DNA of 34,418 nucleotides, taken from the NCBI GenBank assembly GCA_002452265.1, contig DKEW01000080.1, positions 92,906-127,323 on the forward strand. The letters run 5' to 3'. A program made the translations under genes and the position numbers. The notes under the pieces are model-generated. The model was given only the letters and a program-made list of their open reading frames with translations. It was not told the origin of the DNA and made no database searches. This stretch comes from Pelobacter sp. UBA6812 (lineage in GTDB: Bacteria; Desulfobacterota; Desulfuromonadia; Desulfuromonadales; Syntrophotaleaceae). Below are positions 1 to 7,949 of the stretch, piece by piece (within the stretch, counting starts at the first letter, position 1; every line of letters begins with the position of its first letter).

Positions 1-1236
1 CACCACGATGGCATCATCGACCAGCAGCCCGATAGCCAGTACCATGGCGAACATGGTCAGTGTATTGATGGAAAAACCGCAGGCCGCAAGGACCCCGAAG
101 GTGCCGAGCAGGACAACCGGCACCGCAATAGTCGGGATCAGAGTGGCCCGAATATTCTGCAAAAAGACAAACATCACGATGAAGACCAGGAATACGGCCT
201 CCACCAGGGTCCTGACCACCTCCTCGATGGAGATCTTGACAAAAGGGGTGGTGTCGTAGGGATAAACCACTTTCATGCCTGCTGGAAAAAATTCGGAAAG
301 CTCTGCCATCTTGGCTTTGACCCGCTCCGCCGTATCCAAAGCATTGGCGCCGGTTGCCAGCTTGAGCGCCATGCAGGCTGCGGGTTTGCCATTGAAGTTG
401 GTTTGCTGCGCGTAATCTTCTGTGCCGACCCTACAGCGGGCCACATCCCGCAGATAGACGCTGGAGCCGTCACTGTTGGTACGCAAAATGATGGCCTCAA
501 ACTGCTCCGGAGTCTGGAGCAGGGAGCGCGCTGTGACGGTCGCATTAAGTTGTTGCCCCAGGGCCGCAGGTTGCCCGCCAAACTGTCCGGCCGATACCTG
601 TGCGTTTTGGGCCTCCAGCGCCGTGATGACATCGTTGGTGGTCAGCTTGTAGTTATGCAGCTTGTCCGGATTGACCCAGATCCGCATGGCGTTTTGGGAG
701 CCGAACACCTGGATTTCTCCGACGCCTTGCATGCGGCTTATGTTGTCCTGGACATTGGATACCGCATAGTCTGTCAGGTCGTGCCGGTTCATCGCGCCAT
801 CGTCGGAAACCAGACCAACGATGAGCAAAAAATTTGTGGTCGATTTGGTGACGGCAATGCCTTGCCGCTGAACAACCTCAGGGAGCAGCGGAGTCGCCAG
901 TTGCAACTTGTTCTGCACCTGCACCTGGGCCATGTTCGGATCGGTCCCCGCTGTAAACGTCAGAGTAATGCTAACGCCTCCCGTTGAGTTGCTGCTTGAT
1001 GCGATGTAGGCCAGATTATCGATGCCATTCATCTTTTGCTCGATGATCTGGGTGACCGTGTCCTGCACGGTCTGCGCCGAGGCACCCGGATAGGTCGCAG
1101 TGATCGAAATTTCCGGTGGTGCGATAGCCGGATATTGGGCTATCGGCAGGGTTTTAATCGCCAGCAGGCCGGCCAACATCATGATGATGGCAATCACCCA
1201 TGCGAAGATGGGGCGATCGATGAAAAACCTGGACAT
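1..1236 (-). CDS. RND multidrug efflux permease, AcrB/MexB type (N-terminal 412 residues, truncated by window edge)
   Basis: This is the inner-membrane proton/drug antiporter of a tripartite efflux pump. The open frame runs from an ATG at 1236 to the window edge without a stop. The N-terminus MSRFFIDRPIFAWVIAIIMM begins the first membrane helix. The porter domain contains the HAE-1 signature GQQLNATVTARSLLQTPEQF. The last visible residues are LAIGLLVDDAIVV. Their two aspartates fall at 407 and 408, the same numbers as the proton-relay pair in E. coli AcrB, so no indels relative to AcrB are implied up to this point. An SD (AGGAG) precedes the ATG. The adaptor gene ends 14 nt upstream, so the two form an operon. 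Family assignment is very firm. The substrate range and the outer-membrane partner cannot be read from this window. Confidence 0.96.
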   Translation of the reverse strand, partial: MSRFFIDRPIFAWVIAIIMMLAGLLAIKTLPIAQYPAIAPPEISITATYPGASAQTVQDTVTQIIEQKMNGIDNLAYIASSSNSTGGVSITLTFTAGTDPNMAQVQVQNKLQLATPLLPEVVQRQGIAVTKSTTNFLLIVGLVSDDGAMNRHDLTDYAVSNVQDNISRMQGVGEIQVFGSQNAMRIWVNPDKLHNYKLTTNDVITALEAQNAQVSAGQFGGQPAALGQQLNATVTARSLLQTPEQFEAIILRTNSDGSSVYLRDVARCRVGTEDYAQQTNFNGKPAACMALKLATGANALDTAERVKAKMAELSEFFPAGMKVVYPYDTTPFVKISIEEVVRTLVEAVFLVFIVMFVFLQNIRATLIPTIAVPVVLLGTFGVLAACGFSINTLTMFAMVLAIGLLVDDAIVV

Positions 1237-1250
1237 GATGGAGGTCTCCT

Positions 1251-2453
1251 CTACCTTTTGGCAACGGTTGGCAAACCGTCCGCAGCTTTAGGGGTTTTGG
1301 CAGGAGTACTGCCGAATGCCATGGCGGTGACCTGTGTGCCGGGTTGTGCCTTTTGCAGCCCCTCCACAATCACACGGTCGCCCGGTTCCAGCCCTTCGGT
1401 TACCAACCATTTGTCTCCGATGGCGCGGGCGACCTTCAAAATCCTCATTTCAACTTTTTCCTCGGCGCCGACCACCAGAGCGGTTGCCGCGCCCGTTTGG
1501 TTACGCGTGACTCCCTGCTGGGGTACCAGAATGGCCTGTTCATTGACGCCTTCGTTGATGACTGCACGAACGAACATGCCTGGCAGCAGCAGTTGTTCGG
1601 GGTTGGGGAACACACTGCGCAGGGTAACCGAACCGGTACTCTGATTGACGGTGACATCCGAAAATTTCAACGTTCCCTGACAGTCGTAAGGGGTACCGTC
1701 TTCCAGCAGCAAATTGACTTCGGCTTGCTGAACACCCTGTGTATTGAGCAGGCCGTTTGCAATATTACGCTTCCAACGCAGCAGTTCGGCTGTCGATTGG
1801 GTGACATCGACATAGACGGGATCGAGCAGCTGAATGGTGGCCAGCGGCTCGGATTGACTGGCGGTCACCAGCGCTCCGGTGGTGACCGTCGATCTTCCTA
1901 TGCGCCCCGAGATCGGTGCGGTGACACACGTATAAGCCAGGTTGATGCGTGCGGTTTCCACGGCGGCTTTGGCCCCTTCGACCTCTGCTTCGGCCTGTTT
2001 CAGCGCTGCCTCGACATCGTCGTAATCCTGCTTGCTTACGGCATTGATCTGTACCAGGTCTTTGAAACGTTGCAGTTTGAGACGGGCCGGAAACAGATTG
2101 GCTTCGGCCTTGGCAAGTGTAGCCTTGGCGCTGCTGTAAGCAGATTGGTAGATTGCGGGATCGATCTGGTAAAGAACCTCACCCTTTTTCACGTCGGATC
2201 CTTCGGTAAACAGACGCTCCTGGATAATACCACCCACCTGGGGGCGAACTTCCGCAATGCGAAAGGCGGAGGTTCGCCCTGACAGTTCCGTGGTTAAGGA
2301 TAGAGGCTGTGGTGCAACCACCACCACAGAAACTTCGGGTGGCTTGCCTGGCGAGACAGCTGTTGCTTCGCTGTTTTTGTTGCAGCCATTCAAGACAAAC
2401 AGCAGGGTGAGTGCCCCGACTGCAGCTAATCCGACTCTTGTTCTGGTTTTCAT
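1251..2453 (-). CDS. RND efflux periplasmic adaptor (membrane fusion lipoprotein, AcrA/MexA type)
   Basis: This is the periplasmic adaptor linking the RND permease to an outer-membrane channel. I chose the ATG at 2453 (400 aa), although the frame stays open 69 codons further upstream, because it has an SD (AGAGGA) and begins a lipoprotein signal: MKTRTR, a hydrophobic stretch, then LNGC with the lipidated Cys at 24. N at -2 of the lipobox is slightly unusual. Then follow the lipoyl/barrel-sandwich half-motif (RPQVGGIIQERLFTEGSDVK), a helical hairpin rich in Ala/Glu, and the second half-motif (VTAPISGRIGRSTVTTGALV). After these come the beta-barrel and membrane-proximal domains. Length is normal for AcrA homologues. 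It is the first gene of the operon with the permease; no regulator gene adjoins it, and a possible operator lies about 210 nt upstream. Confidence 0.95.
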   Translation of the reverse strand: MKTRTRVGLAAVGALTLLFVLNGCNKNSEATAVSPGKPPEVSVVVVAPQPLSLTTELSGRTSAFRIAEVRPQVGGIIQERLFTEGSDVKKGEVLYQIDPAIYQSAYSSAKATLAKAEANLFPARLKLQRFKDLVQINAVSKQDYDDVEAALKQAEAEVEGAKAAVETARINLAYTCVTAPISGRIGRSTVTTGALVTASQSEPLATIQLLDPVYVDVTQSTAELLRWKRNIANGLLNTQGVQQAEVNLLLEDGTPYDCQGTLKFSDVTVNQSTGSVTLRSVFPNPEQLLLPGMFVRAVINEGVNEQAILVPQQGVTRNQTGAATALVVGAEEKVEMRILKVARAIGDKWLVTEGLEPGDRVIVEGLQKAQPGTQVTAMAFGSTPAKTPKAADGLPTVAKR

Positions 2454-2660
2454 AGGATCCTCTGATTTTAAATTGGCCTTTTGCCGAGAGCCGGCAATCG
2501 AGCGGAAAGTAGCGGTATCGAACAAGGCAATCCTGGTTATTGCGGTAGGATTTGTCCTTTTAAAGCAGGCTTTGCGTGAGAAATGGTGGAGGTCTTTGGC
2601 GTTGATTAACCCTCCTGAAAGAGGTAATGAAACGAGCGTTTTCGTTGATTTCAAAAACAA

Positions 2661-2678
2661 ACATACACGAATGTATTT
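2661..2678. promoter_or_regulatory. Candidate TetR-family operator upstream of the efflux operon
   Basis: The sequence ATACA-CGAA-TGTAT (2663-2676) is a perfect 5-bp inverted repeat with a 4-nt centre, and the outermost A/T pair at 2661/2678 also matches. It resembles the core of the E. coli AcrR operator (ATACATT...AATGTAT). It sits between the cydB terminator and the adaptor gene, where the efflux promoter must be. The region 2454-2733 is otherwise AT-rich without a convincing gene. The operator call rests on resemblance only. Confidence 0.4.
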
Positions 2679-2733
2679 AATTCAGCAAATAAAAAAATTG
2701 CGCAAGCGTTAACCGTTGTTCGGGGTATGGTTC

Positions 2734-2773
2734 CAACAAAAAGGCCCGACAGTTATGTCGGGCCTTTTTGTTG
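2734..2773. terminator. Strong intrinsic terminator after cydB (near-symmetric, potentially bidirectional)
   Basis: There is a perfect 17-bp inverted repeat (arms 2734-2750 and 2757-2773) around a 6-nt loop. A GC core (GGCCCGAC) is flanked by A-run and T-run, so the hairpin ends in U-tracts on both strands. It lies about 30 nt past the cydB stop and ends cydAB transcription before the efflux operon. No cydX-like small gene fits between cydB and it. Confidence 0.92.
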
Positions 2774-2803
2774 AAATAGCTTGCTCTGCAGGCAGTGTGA
2801 ACG

Positions 2804-3832
2804 TCAGTAGTTACCGCCGATACCTTCCTCGGTAGCGTCACTCACCGGGCCACGGAAGATACGGTAGATCCACACTTTGTAGGCAATGACAATAGGAACG
2901 AAGATCGCCACCACTACCGTCATGATGCCCAGAGTGTAAGGACTGGACGAGGAGTTGAACAGACTCAGGCTGTAGGCCGGATCGAGGCTGGACGGGATGA
3001 GGTTCGGGAACAGGCCGATGATGCCGGTCGCCACCACCAGCACGATAGCGGCGCAGGATGCCGCGAAAGCTTGCAGCCACTTGTTCTGCGCCAGCAGCAG
3101 GCGCACCGCTACCAGTTCCAGGGCGGCCATCAGAGGTACCACCCAGAGAGTCGGAGTTGTCTGGAAGTTATTGTACAGGGCGGTTGCCGGGGAGGTAAAC
3201 GCCAGGAATGCTACGGCCACCGCGAGCATGAAAGGCCACAGGATGCGGGCTGTGCGCCGCGCCCGTTCCTGCAGCTCACCGCTGGTCTTGATGGCCAGGT
3301 ACAGTGCGCCGTGCTGTAAAAACAAGGCGATAAACAGCACGCCGGTCAAGAGCCCGTAAGGGTTGAGTAAAGCCAGAAGGGAGCCGTGGTACCCGGTCGC
3401 GTCCATGGGTAATCCCTGAAAGATATTGCCGAAGGCCACACCGAACAGCAGGGTGATAACCAGGCTGGAGAGCACGATGGCCCAATCCCAGCAGCGTCTC
3501 CAGGAGGAGGTTGCATTCAGGCCGCGAAATTCAAAGGATACCCCCCGAATAATGAGCCCGAACAGCAACAGCAGCAACGGAGCATACAGGTAGCTGAACA
3601 TCAGGGCGTAGGTAGTGGGAAAGGCGGCAAAAGTGGCCCCGCCGGCGGTAATCAACCAGACTTCGTTGCCGTCCCAAACCGGACCAAAGGTGCGGATGAC
3701 CTGCTGGCGCTCAAGGTCATTGCGGGCAATGAATTTATGCAGCATGCCTGCGCCGAGGGTGAAGCCGTCGAGCATGAAGTACAGGGCCCATAAAAGCCCC
3801 CAAAGGGCAAACCAGAGCACTTGAAGCGTCAT
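2804..3832 (-). CDS. cydB: Cytochrome bd ubiquinol oxidase subunit II
   Basis: This is the second membrane subunit of cytochrome bd oxidase, which reduces O2 to water with quinol electrons without proton pumping. It has 342 aa. The N-terminus carries the subunit II signature LDGFTLGAGML, and PVWDGNEVWLITAGGATFAA follows around residues 51-70. Multiple hydrophobic helices continue to the C-terminus. The ATG at 3832 has an SD (AGGAGG) lying inside the end of cydA, and only 2 nt separate the two genes, so they are co-translated. Somewhat shorter than E. coli CydB (379 aa) but normal for the bacterial family. In an anaerobe its likely job is oxygen scavenging or microaerobic respiration (inference). 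Confidence 0.97.
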   Translation of the reverse strand: MTLQVLWFALWGLLWALYFMLDGFTLGAGMLHKFIARNDLERQQVIRTFGPVWDGNEVWLITAGGATFAAFPTTYALMFSYLYAPLLLLLFGLIIRGVSFEFRGLNATSSWRRCWDWAIVLSSLVITLLFGVAFGNIFQGLPMDATGYHGSLLALLNPYGLLTGVLFIALFLQHGALYLAIKTSGELQERARRTARILWPFMLAVAVAFLAFTSPATALYNNFQTTPTLWVVPLMAALELVAVRLLLAQNKWLQAFAASCAAIVLVVATGIIGLFPNLIPSSLDPAYSLSLFNSSSSPYTLGIMTVVVAIFVPIVIAYKVWIYRIFRGPVSDATEEGIGGNY

Positions 3833-3834
3833 CG

Positions 3835-5169
3835 TTATGCCTCCTGTTTCCGGGTAACGGCGGCTTCCGGACCTTTGGCCGCGATTTTGGTCAACAGATA
3901 GAAATCAAGGACTCCCAATCCACCGTACAGCAGGGTGAAGCCAAGCAGCGAGCCGATCACATGTCCCGGAGCGAGGTTGGAGGACACCCCGGCACTGGTT
4001 TTCATGAGACCGTAAACGATCCAGGGCTGCCGGCCGACTTCGGCGGCAATCCAGCCGAGCTGGTTGGCCAGGTACGGCAGCGGGATGGCATAGAACATCA
4101 GGCGTAGAAACCAGCGATGGCGGTCCCATGTCGTCCGCCGCGACAACAGTAGCGCCGCAATGCTTGCCACCACGAAAAACACCCCCAGGCCGACCATGAC
4201 CCGAAAGCTGAGGAAGACGGGTAAAACCGGCGGCCGCTCCTCGGGGGGGAATTCTTTGAGTCCTTTTACCTCGGAGTTGAGATTCTTATGCGCCAGATAG
4301 CTCAGCATCTTGGGGATCGGCAAGGCCTGCACCGCATTGCGCTCGTTGGCCGCATCGGGCCACACGATCAGGTTCAAAGGAGCGCCGCTGCGGGTCTCCC
4401 AGGTTGATTCCAGGGCCGCAAACTTGGTTGGTTGGAAGTGGGCCACCACGCTGGCCTGCATGTCGCCGCTGAACATCACAAGGCAGGCGGCAACCAGGGC
4501 AAAGGGAGCGGCCATGCGGAATGAGCGGCGGAAAAACTCGGGGTGGGAATTGCGCAGCAGGTGCCAGGCCGAGACTCCCATGACAAAAAAGGCGGCCAGC
4601 AGGTGCGCGGAGATAACCGTATGAAAAAATTTGATCAGGCCGTAAGGATTGGTCAGCAGGGCGCCAAAATCAATCATCTCGGCGCGGTTGTTGCGCAGTA
4701 CGTATCCGACCGGATTTTGCATCCAGCCATTGGCCAGCAGAATCCACAAGGCCGACATGTTGGAGCCCAATACCACCATCCAGATGGCAAAACAATGGAC
4801 CTTTTTAGAGACCTTGCCCCAACCGAAGATCCACAAGCCGATGAAGACCGACTCCAGGAAAAACGCCGCAGTCGCTTCGATGGCCAGCGGGGCTCCGAAA
4901 ATGTCGCCGACATAGCGGGAGTATTCCGCCCAGTTCATGCCGAACTGGAACTCAAGGGTGATGCCGGTGACGATACCCAGGGCAAAGTTGACAAGAAACA
5001 GCTTACCCCAGAAGCGGGTCATGCGCAGGTATAGTTCATCGCCGGTCCGCACATAACGGGTCTCCATCCATGCGACCAGGATGGAAAGCCCCAGGGTCAA
5101 AGGTACAAACATGAAGTGAAACAAGGTGGTGATGGCAAACTGAAGCCGACTTAAGGTAACCACATCCAT
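3835..5169 (-). CDS. cydA: Cytochrome bd ubiquinol oxidase subunit I (short Q-loop type)
   Basis: This is the haem-bearing, quinol-oxidising subunit. It has 444 aa against 522 in E. coli, the difference falling in the Q-loop, so it is the short-Q-loop class. Residues equivalent to known ligands are visible: H18 (haem b595), H183 and M325 (haem b558), and E98 and E106 near the haem b595/d site. K249 and E254 match the quinol-site pair, and the hallmark GRQPW lies at 379-383. The ATG at 5169 has a strong SD (AAGGAGGG). It is first in the cydAB operon, with two palindromes in its upstream region that could bind a redox-responsive regulator. Confidence 0.97.
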   Translation of the reverse strand: MDVVTLSRLQFAITTLFHFMFVPLTLGLSILVAWMETRYVRTGDELYLRMTRFWGKLFLVNFALGIVTGITLEFQFGMNWAEYSRYVGDIFGAPLAIEATAAFFLESVFIGLWIFGWGKVSKKVHCFAIWMVVLGSNMSALWILLANGWMQNPVGYVLRNNRAEMIDFGALLTNPYGLIKFFHTVISAHLLAAFFVMGVSAWHLLRNSHPEFFRRSFRMAAPFALVAACLVMFSGDMQASVVAHFQPTKFAALESTWETRSGAPLNLIVWPDAANERNAVQALPIPKMLSYLAHKNLNSEVKGLKEFPPEERPPVLPVFLSFRVMVGLGVFFVVASIAALLLSRRTTWDRHRWFLRLMFYAIPLPYLANQLGWIAAEVGRQPWIVYGLMKTSAGVSSNLAPGHVIGSLLGFTLLYGGLGVLDFYLLTKIAAKGPEAAVTRKQEA

Positions 5170-5225
5170 CGATCAACCCCTCCTTTCGATAGCCCATTTA
5201 AGGTTACGGGCGGTGCGCCGGGGGA

Positions 5226-5239
5226 GGTTGTCGACAACC
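5226..5239. promoter_or_regulatory. 14-bp perfect palindrome in the cydA leader
   Basis: GGTTGTCGACAACC is a perfect, loop-free palindrome 57 nt upstream of the cydA start. It lies where a repressor would act on cydAB transcription. It does not match the FNR (TTGAT-N4-ATCAA) or Rex (TTGTGAA-N4-TTCACAA) consensus, so the binding protein is unknown. Confidence 0.4.
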
Positions 5240-5400
5240 CCCTGAAGCGAAAATAACGGCAATGTTGGACCGCAATTGCACAGGTAAAAAAACGAATTTT
5301 TCTTGTTGAAACATCATGGTGTTCAATGTTGAAAGGGTTCCCGATCTGGGCGGTGATCGGTAAGCCCGACATTACATATAGCAAACGTAACTGACTTTTT

Positions 5401-5416
5401 CAGTAATAATTTACTG
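5401..5416. promoter_or_regulatory. Inverted repeat CAGTAA-N4-TTACTG upstream of cydAB
   Basis: A perfect 6-bp inverted repeat with a 4-nt AT centre lies about 230 nt upstream of the cydA start and 62 nt past the end of the transporter gene. It is a possible operator or activator site. There is no T-run beside it, so it is unlikely to be a terminator. Confidence 0.3.
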
Positions 5417-5477
5417 TAGACGTCGATTTCTACCGGTGTTGTGCGGCTCGCGGCCATGCAAAGGGGAAATGGACGAA

Positions 5478-6530
5478 TCAGTCGTCTTTGGCCTCTCCAG
5501 TTGCGACGGGAACCTTCGCCGGCCCCAGCAGAACCGATACCCAGCGGGTGTCCTCTCGGCTATCAAGAGCAATTTTGGCCGTCATGGTCAGGGGTACGGA
5601 TAACAGCATGCCGACAGGTCCCAGCAACCATCCCCAGAACAGCAGAGACAGGAAAACCACCAGCGGAGACAGGCCCAGGCCCCGGCCCATAAAGCGCGGT
5701 TCAATGACACTGCCCATCGCCAGGTTAATGATCAGGAACCCGACCCCAACCAGAAGTGCCCGCAGTAATCCAAGCTGGACGGCCGCCAGCAGTACGGCAG
5801 GTCCTGCGGCAATGATCGATCCAATGTTGGGGACGTAGTTCAGCAAAAAGGCCAGCACCCCCCACAGTAAAGGGTAGTCGACGCCGAGGATGATCAGCAA
5901 CAGGGTAACCAGCACACCAGTGATAAGGCTGATGATGGTTTTTATCGCCATGTAGTGCTGAACATTGTGCACGAAGTTGTCAAAACCCGACAGGTTGCCC
6001 GAGTCGCCGAGAATGGCGCGCAGTTTATCCGGCATGCCCGAGGCCTCAAGCAGCATAAAGATGACCGTCATGAGGACCAGAAAACCGTTTGCCAAAACGT
6101 TGGTTAGGGCATTGAATAACGCTGCCACCAGTTTCATGGCGGCGCCCGGATCGAAAATGTCGGTCAGGGCCTGCCCTGAGATGCTGATGTGCTTCTGGGC
6201 CAACCATGCGATCAGTGTGTCGGCCTGCTGTCGGAATCTGGCCTCGTAATGAGGCAGATTGTCGGAGAAGTCACTGACGGAAGATCCCACCAGGCCGGCG
6301 AGAAGCAATCCCGCAACAAATACTGTCAAGATGACCAGCAGTAACGCCAACCAGGTGGGCAGACCGCGGCGTTGCAGCCAAAACATGGGAGAAGCGCTTA
6401 AAATGGCGATAAATCCAGCCAATAAAAAAGGGACCAGGATGACCTTGCCGGCACTTAGCCCGGCCGCGACGATGACCAGTGAGGCCAGAACGATCAGTAC
6501 CTGGGCGACGCTCATGCTGCGGTTGGACAT
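5478..6530 (-). CDS. AI-2E family transporter (PerM/YdiK-like membrane protein)
   Basis: This is a 350-aa polytopic inner-membrane protein of the AI-2E exporter family. Members export small molecules; AI-2 export (TqsA) and Na+/H+ exchange have been shown for some, so the substrate here is open. Two N-terminal hydrophobic segments (about 8-50) are followed by a third near 60-83. A soluble loop then spans about 85-130. The C-terminal membrane part contains the family signature LNYVPNIGSIIAA and the conserved GSVIEPRFMGRGLGLSP. The ATG at 6530 is preceded by a G-rich SD (GGGGG). It appears to be a single gene: 289 nt separate it from the next gene upstream and 308 nt from cydA. Confidence 0.9.
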   Translation of the reverse strand: MSNRSMSVAQVLIVLASLVIVAAGLSAGKVILVPFLLAGFIAILSASPMFWLQRRGLPTWLALLLVILTVFVAGLLLAGLVGSSVSDFSDNLPHYEARFRQQADTLIAWLAQKHISISGQALTDIFDPGAAMKLVAALFNALTNVLANGFLVLMTVIFMLLEASGMPDKLRAILGDSGNLSGFDNFVHNVQHYMAIKTIISLITGVLVTLLLIILGVDYPLLWGVLAFLLNYVPNIGSIIAAGPAVLLAAVQLGLLRALLVGVGFLIINLAMGSVIEPRFMGRGLGLSPLVVFLSLLFWGWLLGPVGMLLSVPLTMTAKIALDSREDTRWVSVLLGPAKVPVATGEAKDD

Positions 6531-6819
6531 GGTTACCCCCGAAAATGTAAATCTGTAGACAACGTGTGGAAAAGGAGTCGAGCATGCACTGTGGGATCTA
6601 AAAGCCGGTTACCCGAGAGGAAAACGAATAAAATAATAGTCTTTCCGACAGAAAATCGCAATGCCGCAGGGTGCGGTGGGGAGATGTTGTTTGTCGTGAC
6701 CTGGCAACAATGAGAATGAGATTGTATATTGGTAGCGGAACGCTAAAGCCAAACTCCAGAGACAGAAGAGATGCCTTCTGTTGCCGGGAGGGGGTATCCG
6801 GGAGGGGAAGACTGCGGGC

Positions 6820-7422
6820 TCAGCGAGTGGTGCGCTTGCTGCGTGTGCGTTTCAAGCGGATCAGCGCCGCTTCAATCCGGGTAAAATCGGGATGCTTGCG
6901 GTCCATACCCGTAAGGTCAAGTTTGTACTTTTTAGCCATTTCCATGACGACTGGCAAGGGCTCGGGGTCGGCTTTGGACCACACTGGACGTAATTCCCGC
7001 AAAAAGATATTGGCGGCATCCGGGTCGATTCCCCGGAGTGAGGTCAGCCGAAACTCGAGGTCCTGGGCATTTTCCGCCGATTCATGAAGTTGGCTAAGGC
7101 TGCCCTGGTAATACTCCTGTAATGTATTGCAAATTTCCAGCACATTGCTTGCGGTTACTCCATCGTGTCGGAGATAGCCACCTTCCTGCATAATGGGATG
7201 AACCAGGTGGCTCCAGCCAGCCTGCGAGATACTCAATGGGTCAAGCAGTTGATATTTTTGAAATGTACGATAGGTCTTACGGGCAATATCCTGAGATACC
7301 GGGCCGCTAAGTAACACGGTAGCCAACAGCCATTTGAAAAGTTCTTCATCGGAGCAACCTGGCAGATCGATGCCAAGTTCTTCAGAAAACAGGGGAAATG
7401 ACAATAAATCCTGAATATTCAT
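6820..7422 (-). CDS. HhH-GPD-like (endonuclease III superfamily) protein, no Fe-S cluster motif
   Basis: This 200-aa protein appears to belong to the helix-hairpin-helix base-excision repair superfamily. The helix-hairpin-helix is LRGIDPDAANIFLREL (129-144), and the following segment WSKADP places an Asp at 152 where the catalytic Asp would lie. An upstream helix (ASNVLEICNTLQEYYQ) fits the fold. The C-terminal four-cysteine cluster of classical endonuclease III is absent, and the usual VDxHV motif is not conserved. It could be a divergent glycosylase or a non-catalytic relative. The ATG at 7422 has an SD (AAAGGAAA). The C-terminal tail is basic (RLKRTRSKRTTR). Substrate unknown. Confidence 0.65.
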   Translation of the reverse strand: MNIQDLLSFPLFSEELGIDLPGCSDEELFKWLLATVLLSGPVSQDIARKTYRTFQKYQLLDPLSISQAGWSHLVHPIMQEGGYLRHDGVTASNVLEICNTLQEYYQGSLSQLHESAENAQDLEFRLTSLRGIDPDAANIFLRELRPVWSKADPEPLPVVMEMAKKYKLDLTGMDRKHPDFTRIEAALIRLKRTRSKRTTR

Positions 7423-7949
7423 GAAAGTTTCCTTTTGGCAATATAATTATTTCGTTCTAAGTATGCATGGAACATGCCGAATTTGTTAAGACTTTGGTGG
7501 GGTTTTGCGGGGGACTGGTTTGAATAATTAAAGACAATGGAATTTTATCTGCTTAGCATCTTGGCGATAACGTAGGGGCAGGCGGATCTTGAATGCTTTG
7601 AATTGTCAGGGAGATTGGCGGAATGAAGGCTGTAAGCCATTGAGAAGAAGTGGGTAGGAAGTGTTCTGCACAAACGTCAGAAATGGATGAAAGCCTGAAG
7701 CTCAATGTCGCATACCGGCGAGAGATATTGACGTATGTGCAACGATGAAGCTTTTTTTTGCTGCAGAGGTCGGTTATTTAACCGACTTACCAATTTTTAT
7801 TGGCATGGATAGGCAGGATGTCCCAGAGTTCTGTGCAGGTAAAGGCTTTCATTCAGGATGCATCATAAAATCTGCTTGCGCCAATTTGACCGAAAATCCT
7901 GTCGGGCTTGCGATGTCTGAACCGGAAAATCCGGAATGCTCTGATCCGA
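7423..7949. other. Intergenic stretch between HhH protein and zinc-ribbon protein
   Basis: These 527 nt lack a credible gene; the 105-aa plus-strand frame at 7745-8062 has no recognisable content and runs over the neighbouring gene. Two perfect inverted repeats are visible: GCATG-GAA-CATGC at 7465-7477, about 45 nt upstream of the HhH gene start, and an 8-bp repeat with a 2-nt centre at 7769-7786. No tRNA- or CRISPR-like structure was seen. Confidence 0.55.

Larger units (their letters stand above)
5170..5477. other. Upstream region of cydAB (no gene)
   Basis: These 308 nt separate cydA from the upstream AI-2E transporter gene. An open frame at 5151-5384 on the minus strand overlaps the cydA start, has no recognisable sequence and no good SD, and is not called. 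The region holds the cydA SD, a 14-bp perfect palindrome at 5226-5239, an AT-rich stretch near 5286-5306 and a second inverted repeat at 5401-5416. No clear terminator for the transporter gene was seen. Confidence 0.6.

Noticed and set aside
1344..2282. 312-aa plus-strand frame opposite the efflux adaptor
   Set aside because: It lies antisense to a gene with clear family motifs and has no recognisable domain or SD.
5151..5384. 77-aa minus-strand frame upstream of cydA
   Set aside because: It overlaps the cydA start, lacks an SD and recognisable content; more likely leader DNA.
6707..6725. ACAAT-N9-ATTGT, considered as a Fur-like box between the AI-2E and HhH genes
   Set aside because: Only the outer 5 bp are symmetric; the centre does not match the Fur consensus and no iron gene is nearby.
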